Origin: RGIG8597 sp045133795
GTDB taxonomy: Bacteria; Spirochaetota; GWE2-31-10
NCBI GenBank assembly: GCA_045133795.1
Contig: JBGUUT010000108.1
Location: 1 to 64,000, forward strand
Direction of reading: 5' to 3'
DNA: 64,000 bases
The notes beneath the pieces were generated by a model. The model did no database searches. It saw only the letters and a program-made list of their open reading frames with translations, and was not told the DNA's origin. The position numbers and the translations under genes were made by a program. Positions 24,862 to 34,327 of the stretch are shown here, piece after piece; within the stretch, counting starts at the first letter, position 1; each line of letters opens with the position of its first letter.

Positions 24862-26183
24862 TGGAAGGAAAAGCATTCCAGAAAATTTATACAAAGATTA
24901 ATAAAATAACAAAAGCTACTTGTACATTAACTGCCGAAGGTATTGGTAATGACGAAATGGCTTATGTTGACGGTAAACCGGCTCAGGTTGTAAAACTGGA
25001 AGGAAATGAAGTAACATTACAGGTATTTCAAGGAACTGAAGGTATTGCAACTAATGCAGAAGTTGTATTTACAGGAAAACCGCCAGTATTAAAAGTATCT
25101 GAAGAATTAGCAGGAAGATTTTTTAATGCTTACGGTGACCCAATAGACGGTGGTCCAGCTATCGACGGAGAAGAAAGAGAAATCGGTGGTCCGTCTGTAA
25201 ATCCGGTAAGAAGAAAGCAACCGTCTGAGTTGATTAAAACAGGTATTGCCGGTATCGATATGAACAATACACTTGTAACTGGTCAGAAGATTCCGTTTTT
25301 TGCCGATCCGGATCAGCCGTATAACCAAGTTATGGCAAATGTAGCATTGCGTGCTGAAGCTGATAAAATCATTCTTGGTGGAATGGGGCTTTCAAATGAT
25401 GACTACTTGTACTTTAAACAATTGTTTGATAATGCAGGTGCATTGGATAAAATTATTTCATTTATCAATACAACAGATGACCCTTCTGTAGAACGTTTGC
25501 TTGTTCCTGATATGGCATTAACTGCTGCAGAGTATTTTGCTGTAGATAAAAATGAAAAAGTTCTTGTTTTACTTACAGATATGACATTGTATGCGGATGC
25601 TTTGGCGATTGTATCTAATAAGATGGATCAGATTCCTTCTAAAGATTCAATGCCGGGTTCTTTGTATTCTGATTTGGCAAAGATTTATGAAAAAGCGGTT
25701 CAATTCCCTGCTGGTGGTTCTATAACTATTATTGCGGTAACAACACTTAACGGTGGAGATATTACTCATGCCGTACCGGATAATACCGGATATATTACAG
25801 AAGGTCAGTTGTTCTTAAGAAAAGATACTGATGTTAATAAAGTAATTATTGACCCATTCAGATCTCTTTCTCGATTGAAACAGCTTGTTATCGGTAAAAA
25901 GACAAGAGAAGATCATCCTCAAGTAATGAATACGGCTGTACGTTTGTATAATGATGCATCTAATGCAAAAACAAAACGTGATAACGGATTCGATTTAAGT
26001 GATTATGATGAACGATGTATTAAGTTTGCATCTGATTACTCAGTTAAATTACTTGCGATAGACGTAAATATTGACGTTGACGAAATGCTTGATACTACAT
26101 GGGATTTATTTGGTAAATATTTCAAACCTACAGAAGTTAGTATCAAACAGAACTTGATGGATAAATATTGGAAAGGCAATTAG
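24861..26183 (+). CDS. ntpB: V-type ATPase subunit B
   Basis: The non-catalytic, nucleotide-binding partner of A in the A3B3 head. It has the beta-barrel N-terminus, RFFNAYGDPIDGGPAI, TGIAGIDMNNTLVTGQKIPFF, and, where A has a P-loop, ADPDQPYNQVMANVALRA without a Walker lysine. DMTLYADALAIVSN and PGSLYSDLAKIYEKA match the family. Length 440 is normal. ATG overlaps the A stop by one base. Confidence 0.95.
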   Translation: MEGKAFQKIYTKINKITKATCTLTAEGIGNDEMAYVDGKPAQVVKLEGNEVTLQVFQGTEGIATNAEVVFTGKPPVLKVSEELAGRFFNAYGDPIDGGPAIDGEEREIGGPSVNPVRRKQPSELIKTGIAGIDMNNTLVTGQKIPFFADPDQPYNQVMANVALRAEADKIILGGMGLSNDDYLYFKQLFDNAGALDKIISFINTTDDPSVERLLVPDMALTAAEYFAVDKNEKVLVLLTDMTLYADALAIVSNKMDQIPSKDSMPGSLYSDLAKIYEKAVQFPAGGSITIIAVTTLNGGDITHAVPDNTGYITEGQLFLRKDTDVNKVIIDPFRSLSRLKQLVIGKKTREDHPQVMNTAVRLYNDASNAKTKRDNGFDLSDYDERCIKFASDYSVKLLAIDVNIDVDEMLDTTWDLFGKYFKPTEVSIKQNLMDKYWKGN

Positions 26184-26231
26184 TTTTCAGAAATATGTTG
26201 AATGAGTTTCAGCATATAAGGAGATCTTTTA

Positions 26232-26834
26232 ATGGCGATTAAATACCAATTTAATAAGATTTCAATGCAGAGTTTGAATAAACAATTGAAGATAAGACAA
26301 AATGCCTTGCCTACAATAAAAAGCAAAGAGTCTGCATTGAGACTTACAGTAAAGAAACAGAAAGAAACGCTTCGTGATTTAACTGAATCTTATCAAGAAA
26401 AAATGGAAAGTTTGATGGGATTGATGAGATTGTGGGGGGAGTTTCCGGAAGAGATTTTCAGCCTGAAAGAAGTAATTCTCAATGTTGTAAAAATTGCCGG
26501 TGTAAAAACTCCGGAATTAAAACAAATTAATTATGAGGTTGCTAATTTTTCTCGATTTTCAAGTCCGATTTGGTTAAACGGTGGAATTGTAATTTTAAAA
26601 CAAATTACAGAAATTATTTGCCAGATGGAAATTGCCGAGAAAAAGTTAGGAATTTTGGAATATGCCAGAAAGAAAACTACTCAAAAAGTTAATCTTTATG
26701 AAAAAGTGCAGATTCCTGAATTTTCAGAAGCAATTCGAAAAATTAAGAGATACTTGGAAGACGTTGATAATCTAGAAAAAGCCAGCCAGAAAATAACAAA
26801 ACAAAGGCAGGCAACAATGGTAAAGGAGGGATAA
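26232..26834 (+). CDS. ntpD: V-type ATPase subunit D
   Basis: The central rotor shaft. The 200-residue protein is nearly all helix: a long N-terminal helix (LNKQLKIRQNALPTIKSKES), a central part, and a C-terminal helix with RKKTTQKVNLYEKVQIPEF and RKIKRYLEDVDNLEKASQKI, the pattern of D subunits. AAGGAG precedes the ATG. The partner F subunit, which usually follows, is missing from the operon. Confidence 0.93.
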   Translation: MAIKYQFNKISMQSLNKQLKIRQNALPTIKSKESALRLTVKKQKETLRDLTESYQEKMESLMGLMRLWGEFPEEIFSLKEVILNVVKIAGVKTPELKQINYEVANFSRFSSPIWLNGGIVILKQITEIICQMEIAEKKLGILEYARKKTTQKVNLYEKVQIPEFSEAIRKIKRYLEDVDNLEKASQKITKQRQATMVKEG

Positions 26835-26838
26835 AAGC

Positions 26839-28761
26839 ATGATCGAAAAAATGAAAAAAACAACATTGCTTATTTATCATTCCTCTAAAGATAAGTTTTT
26901 GAGTGAACTTCAATCTCTTGGTATGATGCACCTTGAAACAAATAACAGTGTGCAATCAGAAGAGTTATCTGTAACAAAGGATAAAATTATAAGATTATCT
27001 AAAGCAAAAAAAGTTTTGGAATCTTATAAAAAAGAAGGTGTTATTGCAGCTAAAGAAGTAAATGGCGAAGTTGAAGATTTATTGTGTGAGTTTGAAGAAA
27101 AAAAAGGTGAATTAGATATCCTTTTAAATGAATGCGAAAATCTAAAAAAAGAATTTGCAACTGTAGTACCTTTCGGAAACTTTAGCAGAGAGATTCTAAA
27201 AGAGTTGGAAGCTAATAAAGTAAATATGAAAGTTTATTGTGCTTCTAAAAAGAACTTTGCAAAGATTTCAGCAGATGTTGTTTGCAGTGAAATATATAGT
27301 GAAGGTTCAGAAGTTTATTTTGCAGTATTTTATAAAGATGATGATGAATTATCGGATATTCAGGGAACTGAATGTAAAATACCTGACCGTAATTTGACAG
27401 AGGTAAAACAACGAGCCGAAAAAGTAAATCTGTCTATAAAAGAGATAGAAGAATCTTTGAAAAATATGGTAGTGATTTTGCCTTTACTTGAAAAAGAAAT
27501 GGCAAAACAAGAAGATTTACTTCATTATCAAGTTGCGTCAGAAAGTTTATCAGCAGAAGTTGAAGGTAAAATACTTGCAATTACTGGTTTTTTCCAGGCA
27601 AAACAAGAGGAAAAAATAAGAGCATTTCTTGATAAAGAAGATGTAGCTTATTTTATTGAAGAACCGACAGCGGAAGATGTAACTCCGGTAAAATTGAAAA
27701 ACGGAAAGCTTGCAAGTTTATTTGAACCGGTAGGAAATTTATTTAGTTTACCGGATTATTTCGAACTTGATGTTGTACCGTTTTTTGCTCCGTTTTTTGC
27801 ATTTTTCTTTGGTATTTGTTTAGGCGATTTAGGTTACGGTTTGATAATTGTATTACTTTGTCTTTTTGCCTTGTTAAAAGTAAAAAACAAAAGTGTAAGA
27901 AATATTGTGAAACTGGGCTTGATACTCGGTATATGTACCGGTGTAGCCGGATTTATGTTGAATGGATTTTTCGGAACAAATATCATAAAAGCCGACGGTT
28001 CAGCAGGAATGCCGTTTTTTGAAGCTGTAAAAGATTATGTAACTTTCGGTAATCCGCAAGACAGAACAGGTCCAATGGTGTTTGCGATATTGTTAGGTAT
28101 GATGCAATTATTGTTAGGTTATATTCTAAATGCGTACAGTCGCTGTAAAAGTGACGGATGGCAAGGTTTATTTCAGCCGATAGGAACAATTTTAATCATG
28201 ATAGGTGCAGTTGTTCTTGTAATGGTATGGATGTACAAACCGACAGAAGCTAATCCGTTTGAGGCGTTTGCTGTAGGTCCTATTCCGTTGGGTAAATGGT
28301 TGATGGCTGTAGGCGGCGGAACTTTGGCAGGACTTGTAAAACTTATGGTGATTCTTGTTGCTGTGGGTGTTGCATTAGTTTTACTGTTTAATAATATTCA
28401 AAAAAGCATTTTTATTCGTCCTGTAGCAGGATTGTGGGAAATGTATAATATCGTAACCGGTTTATTAAGTGACTTGCTTTCATACATACGTTTGTTTGCA
28501 TTGGGACTTGCCGGAGGACTTTTAGGCTCTGCATTTAATGACATTGCATTAATGTTAAAAGATGTATTTCCGGGTGGAATTGTATTGACGATATTAATTA
28601 TGATTATCGGTCATACATTAAACTTTTTGTTGAATGCGATTGGTTCGTTTGTACATCCGTTGCGTTTGACATTTGTAGAATTTTATAAAGCCGTTGGCTT
28701 TAATGGGGGCGGAAAACCGTTTATCCCTTTTAGTAATAAAGCATCAAAAAATAATAATTAA
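26839..28761 (+). CDS. ntpI: V-type ATPase subunit I (a-subunit)
   Basis: The stator subunit with the ion half-channels. Residues 1-310 are a cytoplasmic, partly coiled-coil domain. About seven membrane helices follow, from FFAPFFAFFFGICLGDLGYG onward, with YIRLFALGLAGGLLGSAFN holding the essential arginine (in SYIRLFALGLA) and HTLNFLLNAIGSFVHPLRL. Length 640 is typical of bacterial I subunits. It lies 4 bases after D and 24 before K. Confidence 0.95.
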   Translation: MIEKMKKTTLLIYHSSKDKFLSELQSLGMMHLETNNSVQSEELSVTKDKIIRLSKAKKVLESYKKEGVIAAKEVNGEVEDLLCEFEEKKGELDILLNECENLKKEFATVVPFGNFSREILKELEANKVNMKVYCASKKNFAKISADVVCSEIYSEGSEVYFAVFYKDDDELSDIQGTECKIPDRNLTEVKQRAEKVNLSIKEIEESLKNMVVILPLLEKEMAKQEDLLHYQVASESLSAEVEGKILAITGFFQAKQEEKIRAFLDKEDVAYFIEEPTAEDVTPVKLKNGKLASLFEPVGNLFSLPDYFELDVVPFFAPFFAFFFGICLGDLGYGLIIVLLCLFALLKVKNKSVRNIVKLGLILGICTGVAGFMLNGFFGTNIIKADGSAGMPFFEAVKDYVTFGNPQDRTGPMVFAILLGMMQLLLGYILNAYSRCKSDGWQGLFQPIGTILIMIGAVVLVMVWMYKPTEANPFEAFAVGPIPLGKWLMAVGGGTLAGLVKLMVILVAVGVALVLLFNNIQKSIFIRPVAGLWEMYNIVTGLLSDLLSYIRLFALGLAGGLLGSAFNDIALMLKDVFPGGIVLTILIMIIGHTLNFLLNAIGSFVHPLRLTFVEFYKAVGFNGGGKPFIPFSNKASKNNN

Positions 28762-28785
28762 CTTTTAATAAGGAAGGAGTTTATA

Positions 28786-29238
28786 ATGACATTAGGATTT
28801 GTTTTAGCAGGAATTGGTTTAGCATTGATGGTTGGTTTGGCAGGTTGTGGATCTGCATTCGGTACAAGTTCTGCAGGTAGTGCAGCTGTAGGTTCTTTAA
28901 AGAAAAAACCTGAAGGTTTTGGTTCTTACATGGTATTGGCTGCTCTTCCGGCAACACAGGGTTTGTATGGATTTGTAAGTTACATTATCTGGTCTGGTTC
29001 TGTTAATATGGAAATGAGCGTTTTAGCAGGTTCATTATGTTTAGCTTCAGGTATTGCTGTTGGTTTGGTAGGTTTAGTATCTGCTATGTATCAGGCAAAA
29101 GTTTGTGCTTCAGGTATTAATGCAATCGGTTCTGGTCACAACGTATTTGGTAACACAATGATTTTCGCTGCGTTCCCTGAGTTCTATGCGATTCTTGCAT
29201 TGGTAGCTAGTATTTTGATGAATGGTGTAGCTGCGTAA
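28786..29238 (+). CDS. ntpK: V-type ATPase subunit K (c-ring), Na+-type
   Basis: The rotor ring subunit: four transmembrane helices from a duplicated hairpin. Only the second hairpin has the ion-binding acid, E132 in FAAFPEFYAIL; the first has Q58 in LPATQGLYG. Residues equal to the Enterococcus hirae Na+ ligands L61, T64, Q65, Q110 and E139 are all present (L54, T57, Q58, Q103, E132), which points to Na+ transport. Length 150. A strong terminator follows. Confidence 0.93.
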   Translation: MTLGFVLAGIGLALMVGLAGCGSAFGTSSAGSAAVGSLKKKPEGFGSYMVLAALPATQGLYGFVSYIIWSGSVNMEMSVLAGSLCLASGIAVGLVGLVSAMYQAKVCASGINAIGSGHNVFGNTMIFAAFPEFYAILALVASILMNGVAA

Positions 29239-29260
29239 TAAATAAAAATATAAAAAAGAG

Positions 29261-29288
29261 CCTCGGAAATATTTCCGGGGTTTTTTTT
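29261..29288 (+). terminator. Terminator of the V-ATPase operon
   Basis: CCTCGGAAA and TTTCCGGGG form a stem over 29261-29280, followed by nine or more T. It separates the operon from uvrB. Confidence 0.88.
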
Positions 29289-29345
29289 ATGCAATAATCA
29301 TAATATGAGAAGCGAAATGTTTTTTTTAAAAATAAGGAGCATGTA

Positions 29346-31343
29346 ATGAAGCCGTTGAAAGTTGTAAGTGATTTTGCACCGGGCGGAGATCAGCCTCAGG
29401 CAATAGAAAAATTGTCTTCTAATTTAAAATCGGGAATGAAGTTTCAAACTCTTTTGGGGGTAACAGGTTCAGGAAAAACTTATACAATGGCAAAAATAAT
29501 AGAACAGGTTCAAAAACCTACACTTATTTTAGCTCATAATAAAACATTGGCTGCACAGTTATATAGAGAGTTTAAGGATTTTTTTCCGGATAATGCGGTA
29601 AAATATTTTGTTTCGTATTATGATTATTATCAACCGGAGGCTTATATTGCCTCACGCGACCTTTACATTGAAAAAGATGCAAGCATTAATGATGAAATAG
29701 AAATGATGCGACTTGATGCTACAAGTGCATTGATGGATAGACGAGATGTAATAATTGTAGCAACGGTAAGTTGTATTTATGGATTGGGAAATCCGGATGA
29801 TTATAAGGATTTAAGTATAAGATTAAAGGTTGGTGATGAAATCGAACGCAAGGAATTATTTTTGCGTTTGGTAGAAATCCAATATTCCAGAGAAGATGAA
29901 GTTTTTGAACGTGCAAAGTTTAGAGTTCGCGGAGATGTGATTGATATTTTTCCGGCATATTCAAAAAACGGAGTAAGATTGGAATTTTGGGGTGATGAAA
30001 TTGACCGAATTACAAGATTTGATGTAATGAATAATAAAGAGTTGGAGGAAATAAAAGAAGTTACCATATTCCCCGCAAAACATTTTGTAACCAGCAAAGA
30101 AGCATTAAATGCCATAATTCCACAGATAAAAAATGAAATGGAAGAACGCTGTGAATGGTTTAAGTCACAAGACAGAATGTTGGAAGCACAGCGATTACGT
30201 TCAAAAACAGAGTATGATTTGGATATGCTTTCGGAAATAGGATATTGCAAAGGAATAGAAAATTATTCGAGGTATTTTGCTCATCGTGGAGCCGGAGAAC
30301 GTCCTTCTACGTTAATAGACTTTTTTCCTGAAGATTTTTTAATATTTATAGATGAAGCTCATGTATCTGTTCCGCAAATCGGCGGAATGTCTAATGGTGA
30401 TAAAGCAAGAAAAGAAGCTTTAATTGAATATGGATTTCGCCTACCCTCTGCACTTGATAACCGACCGTTGTATTACAGAGAATTTGAATCACTTATACAT
30501 CAATGTGTTTTTGTTTCGGCTACACCTCGTGATGAAGAAAAAAAGATTTCCGGTGCGATAGTAGAACAGATTATTCGCCCGACAGGTTTGGTAGATCCGG
30601 AAATATTTGTTCGTCCTACAAAATTTCAAATAGACGACATAATAAATGAAATAAAAATAACAGTAGAAAAAAATGAACGTGTATTGATAACGACTTTAAC
30701 TAAAAAAATGGCTGAAGATTTGACGGAATATTTGGCTAATAATGGGATAAAAGTGCGTTATTTACATTCAGAAATAGAAACTATCGAACGTGTAGAAATT
30801 ATAAAAGGACTCAGAGCAGGAGAGTTTGATGTATTAATTGGAATAAACTTATTGCGAGAAGGACTTGATATGCCGGAAGTTTCACTTGTAGCGATAATGG
30901 ATGCAGATAAAATTGGTTTTTTACGTTCGGCAACATCATTGATTCAAACTATAGGTCGTGCTGCCAGGAATGCCGGCGGACGTGTAATAATGTATGCAGA
31001 CAGGGAATCAGATGCGATGAAAGAAGCTATAGCTGAAACAGAACGTCGTCGTGAAATCCAGATTGAATACAATAAACAAAACGGAATAGTGCCGAAAACT
31101 ATTCGTAAAAAAATAGAAGATATTTTAACACGTCAAAAAGATTTGGAAATCCAAGAAGAAAAAAATCAACTGAAAGAAATACAAAAGAAGTTTAACTTGT
31201 TGGAACCGACAGCACGCAAAAATTATTTGAAAAAGTTAAAAGCAGAAATGATTGAATGTGCAAAAAATCTGGAGTTTGAAAAAGCTGCAATGTTACGTGA
31301 TGAAATTGAAAAGTGTAAAACGGAATGGAATATGACAAAATAA
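29346..31343 (+). CDS. uvrB: Excinuclease ABC subunit B
   Basis: The damage-verifying helicase-like subunit of nucleotide excision repair. Walker A is GVTGSGKT (38-45). The beta-hairpin region [20 protein letters not shown] is intact, and motif VI is in [12 protein letters not shown]. The C-terminal UVR motif (about 630-655, [17 protein letters not shown]) binds UvrC, which is encoded at 49819-51612. Length 665 is normal. AAGGAG precedes the ATG. Confidence 0.97.
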   Translation: MKPLKVVSDFAPGGDQPQAIEKLSSNLKSGMKFQTLLGVTGSGKTYTMAKIIEQVQKPTLILAHNKTLAAQLYREFKDFFPDNAVKYFVSYYDYYQPEAYIASRDLYIEKDASINDEIEMMRLDATSALMDRRDVIIVATVSCIYGLGNPDDYKDLSIRLKVGDEIERKELFLRLVEIQYSREDEVFERAKFRVRGDVIDIFPAYSKNGVRLEFWGDEIDRITRFDVMNNKELEEIKEVTIFPAKHFVTSKEALNAIIPQIKNEMEERCEWFKSQDRMLEAQRLRSKTEYDLDMLSEIGYCKGIENYSRYFAHRGAGERPSTLIDFFPEDFLIFIDEAHVSVPQIGGMSNGDKARKEALIEYGFRLPSALDNRPLYYREFESLIHQCVFVSATPRDEEKKISGAIVEQIIRPTGLVDPEIFVRPTKFQIDDIINEIKITVEKNERVLITTLTKKMAEDLTEYLANNGIKVRYLHSEIETIERVEIIKGLRAGEFDVLIGINLLREGLDMPEVSLVAIMDADKIGFLRSATSLIQTIGRAARNAGGRVIMYADRESDAMKEAIAETERRREIQIEYNKQNGIVPKTIRKKIEDILTRQKDLEIQEEKNQLKEIQKKFNLLEPTARKNYLKKLKAEMIECAKNLEFEKAAMLRDEIEKCKTEWNMTK

Positions 31344-31440
31344 AATTAAGAGTTCGATTTTGAACACATGGGAAGCTTGATTTTTTTCATGTTAGCTACT
31401 ACAGTCTGTTCCATTAAGCTAAATCAGAAAGACAAATTGC

Positions 31441-31469
31441 AAATAAAAAAGAGCGGATTTCTCCGCTCT
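31441..31469 (-). terminator. Terminator after the RlhA-like gene
   Basis: AGAGCGGA (31450-31457) and TCCGCTCT (31462-31469) pair perfectly around TTTC; six T follow on the minus strand. It ends the minus-strand U32 gene, and may also stop uvrB read-through. Confidence 0.85.
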
Positions 31470-31475
31470 AATTAA

Positions 31476-33560
31476 TTATTTTTTATCAGTTTTTGAATCT
31501 TCCGGTTTATCGAAGTAAAAACCGTCTTTCCAATTGAATCGACAAGTTTGTTCCATGTGTCGGCTTTCGTTTACGTGTTGTAAAATTTCACGATATAAAC
31601 CTTTTGAAATTTTCATTCCGCTGAGGTCTACAAAGAATTTTCTGAAACCGCGTTTTTTCAAATCATTAACTTTGTCAGTTATAGAAAATGCTTTTTCCGG
31701 TAAAACGGTGATTTTTTCTTTTCCGTATTCTACTGAAAACTCGTAGCCGGTTTGTACATCTTTTAGGAATTTGTGGTGATAATGTTTATCCAAACGGCTG
31801 ATAATTTGGAAAAGTTCCGGATAAGCAAAAACAGGAACAATTATATTTTGATTTTTTATATGTTCTTGTGTTTGATACAAATTACGTTTGTTATTTTCCA
31901 ATGGAGAAACAAAATTACGAATATCTTGTTGTGATAAGAATGAGGCAGCAAACGAATTGAACACATACAAAAACGGTCCGGCAATTCGTTCTACGGGATA
32001 ACTACGCAATAAGTTTAACTGTCCGTAATTATTAACCATAAATTTGTTAAAACCACGTTCTACAAGTTTTTGAGCTGTAGTATTCCAGAAATTGCAAGCG
32101 TTTTGGTCGAAATACGGCTCCATGTAAATAATTACATCGTCCGGTTTAAATTGAGTTCTGGAAATCGTACTTAAAAACTCATCGATATTAGATTGTGTTA
32201 CAGAAAAAACTAAATAGTCCGGTTTTTGTGTTTGTAACGGGTAAATATCCGCAGCTTTTTCGACTTTCACAAAAATACCGTCTTTTAATTTCAATTGTGA
32301 TTTCGGCATATTAGGCGGTAAAGGTGTGACCGGTGTAATTCCGGGATGATGGCGATATTTTTCCAAATCAGAACCGATTATTTTTTCATAAGGTTTGTCG
32401 AAGTCTTGGCGTGAAACAAGGAAAACTCTGTCTCCTTCGTTTGGAAGTGGTTTTTCTTCCGTTATTCGAACAGTAACTTTTTTGTTTTCAGCGTCGATTA
32501 CTTTGTAAGTTTCACGAGAACTGTCGTTTTCGGCTTGTATACGTAAATGGTCACCCGGCTGTAAATCTGTATTTTTAGTGAGTGTAATTAAAGCATCTCC
32601 GGTTCCCGGTTTTACGGAAGAAATATTACCTAAAGATATTCCGGTTTGTCCGGATTTTTCCGGGCTTATAATGTCGGAATTTGCCCTGTTTATAAAAAGA
32701 AACTCAGTTTTGTTACGTGCAAAATCATTTTGTAAAATCTCTGCAGCTTTTGCGAATGCGGCTTCTTTGTCGTTAGGATATTCATCAATCATTGTTCTGT
32801 AAGCTCGTACTACGGAAGCGATGTATTGGTGAGATTTCATTCGCCCTTCGATTTTTAGACTGTTAATTCCGGCTTCTTCCAATTCAGGAATATGACCGAT
32901 TAACTGTAAGTCATTAAGTGAGAAATAGAACTTTTTATCAGATGGATTTGTAACATTTGCATACAATCGACGACAAGCTTGTGTACAACGTCCGCGATTT
33001 GCAGATTTACCTCCGAAATAACTTGAAAAAAGACAAGCTCCCGATAAAGAAACACATAATGCTCCGTGACAGAAAACTTCCAATTGTGCAGAAGTATTTT
33101 GGCGGATTTCTTTAAGCTGTTGCAAATCAAGTTCACGTGAAAGAACTACACGCTTAAAGTTTTGACGAGACCAAAAATTAACACCTTCGGAAGATGAAAC
33201 ATTCATTTGTGTAGAACAATGCAATCGTAAATCAGGGAAATAAGCATTTGCCATTGCAGCAACTCCCATATCCTGTACAATTAAACCGTCCGGTCCTACA
33301 GCAGATAAATATTTCAGAAAATTATATAATCTTGAAGTCTCATGTTCTTCTATAACCGTGTTTAGCGTAACGTAAACTTTACGTTTCATTGCATGCAGAC
33401 GATCTACGGCACATTCAAACTGTCGATATGCAAAGTTTTTAGCACGAGCTCTTGCGTTAAAATCACGTAATCCTAAATAAACTGCGTCTGCGCCCTCACC
33501 TATTGCAGCATCTAAAGCTTCAGGTGAACCGGCGGGTGCTAATAATTCAATTCGATTCAT
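31476..33560 (-). CDS. U32 family protein, RlhA-like
   Basis: A 694-residue U32 peptidase-family protein. The N-terminal half has the family patterns ELLAPAGSPEALDAAIGEGADAVYLG (split across the start), VFCHGALCVSLSGACLFSSY and ANRGRCTQACRR, which include the cysteines that probably hold an Fe-S cluster. The long C-terminal part and total length match RlhA, needed for 23S rRNA C2501 hydroxylation in E. coli. The role here is inferred from family and length. A second, shorter U32 gene lies at 43044. Confidence 0.85.
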   Translation of the reverse strand: MNRIELLAPAGSPEALDAAIGEGADAVYLGLRDFNARARAKNFAYRQFECAVDRLHAMKRKVYVTLNTVIEEHETSRLYNFLKYLSAVGPDGLIVQDMGVAAMANAYFPDLRLHCSTQMNVSSSEGVNFWSRQNFKRVVLSRELDLQQLKEIRQNTSAQLEVFCHGALCVSLSGACLFSSYFGGKSANRGRCTQACRRLYANVTNPSDKKFYFSLNDLQLIGHIPELEEAGINSLKIEGRMKSHQYIASVVRAYRTMIDEYPNDKEAAFAKAAEILQNDFARNKTEFLFINRANSDIISPEKSGQTGISLGNISSVKPGTGDALITLTKNTDLQPGDHLRIQAENDSSRETYKVIDAENKKVTVRITEEKPLPNEGDRVFLVSRQDFDKPYEKIIGSDLEKYRHHPGITPVTPLPPNMPKSQLKLKDGIFVKVEKAADIYPLQTQKPDYLVFSVTQSNIDEFLSTISRTQFKPDDVIIYMEPYFDQNACNFWNTTAQKLVERGFNKFMVNNYGQLNLLRSYPVERIAGPFLYVFNSFAASFLSQQDIRNFVSPLENNKRNLYQTQEHIKNQNIIVPVFAYPELFQIISRLDKHYHHKFLKDVQTGYEFSVEYGKEKITVLPEKAFSITDKVNDLKKRGFRKFFVDLSGMKISKGLYREILQHVNESRHMEQTCRFNWKDGFYFDKPEDSKTDKK

Positions 33561-33617
33561 TATAGACCTTCCTTTTTTTAAAAAATAAAATAGAGAATCT
33601 ACCTTAATAATAAGTAA

Positions 33618-33992
33618 TTATTTTTTGATATTTAATAAGTAGTGTTTTTTTAATGCATTAAAACTTTCTTCACTTAAATCGTGTTCAAGTTTACAAGCGT
33701 CTTGAGAAGCGATTTCTTTGTCGACACCCAAAGCTATAAGAAATTCGGCAATTAATTTGTGACGTTCATAAATCGGTTCGGCAATCTCACGACCTAATGC
33801 GGTAAGTGAGAGGCCTCCGTTTTCTGTTACACATACAAGTCCGGCTTCTTTATAATTTTTTAGAGCAATACTTACAGTCGGTTTGGAAAATCCAAGTCGA
33901 CGTGCTAAGTCTACAGCATGGACTTCGGGAACTTCTTCTTCCAGCATTAAAATTGTTTCTAAATAATTTTCAACAGTTTCTGTAATTGTCAT
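33618..33992 (-). CDS. DtxR-family metal-dependent repressor
   Basis: The N-terminal winged helix (about 1-60, AVDLARRLGFSKPTVSIALKN) is followed by the dimerisation domain with the metal site CKLEHDL (C100, E103, H104). DtxR uses Cys at this place for iron and MntR uses Glu, so iron is favoured. There is no SH3-like third domain. The ATG at 33992 was chosen because MTITETVENYLETI matches the family start; no good RBS precedes it or the ATG at 34019. It is divergent from feoA across a strong dyad, so it most likely represses the feo operon. Confidence 0.85.
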   Translation of the reverse strand: MTITETVENYLETILMLEEEVPEVHAVDLARRLGFSKPTVSIALKNYKEAGLVCVTENGGLSLTALGREIAEPIYERHKLIAEFLIALGVDKEIASQDACKLEHDLSEESFNALKKHYLLNIKK

Positions 33993-34038
33993 AAAAACGA
34001 ATGTAACATAAAAAAGCATAAATTAAAATCGATTTTTC

Positions 34039-34071
34039 TTGACAAGATAGTTAGTTAGTGATAACTAACTA
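34039..34071 (+). promoter_or_regulatory. feo promoter with DtxR-type operator
   Basis: TTGACA (34039-34044) and TAACTA (34062-34067) lie 17 bases apart. TAGTTAGTTA (34048-34057) and TAACTAACTA (34062-34071) are perfect inverted copies around GTGA. The dyad fills the spacer and the -10, so a bound repressor would block RNA polymerase. Its position between a DtxR-family gene and feoA fits iron control. Confidence 0.8.
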
Positions 34072-34093
34072 GAGATAAAAAATGGAGCTTATT

Positions 34094-34315
34094 ATGAGAA
34101 CATTGCGTAATGTAAATATAGGAGAAACTGTAAAAGTTAAAAAAGTACAAGGTGAAGGTGTTGTAAAAAGAAGAATTATGGATATGGGAATAACAAAAGG
34201 TGTTGATATTTTTGTTCGTAAAGTTGCACCGTTGGGAGACCCCATAGAAATTAAAATCAGAGGATATGAATTATCGCTGAGAAAAGTTGATGCAGAAATG
34301 ATTGAAGTAGAATAA
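34094..34315 (+). CDS. feoA: Ferrous iron transport protein A
   Basis: A 73-residue SH3-like protein (RRIMDMGITKGVDIFVRKVA, GDPIEIKIRGYELSLRK) that works with FeoB in Fe2+ uptake. ATG 34094 is preferred over 34082 because GGAG lies 7 bases before it. It lies just downstream of the DtxR-type operator and 12 bases before feoB. Confidence 0.9.
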   Translation: MRTLRNVNIGETVKVKKVQGEGVVKRRIMDMGITKGVDIFVRKVAPLGDPIEIKIRGYELSLRKVDAEMIEVE

Positions 34316-34327
34316 AAAGAGGTGAAT

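Noticed and set aside
33129..33144. Second parS site
   Set aside because: It has CACGTG but four mismatches to parS and lies inside a coding region.
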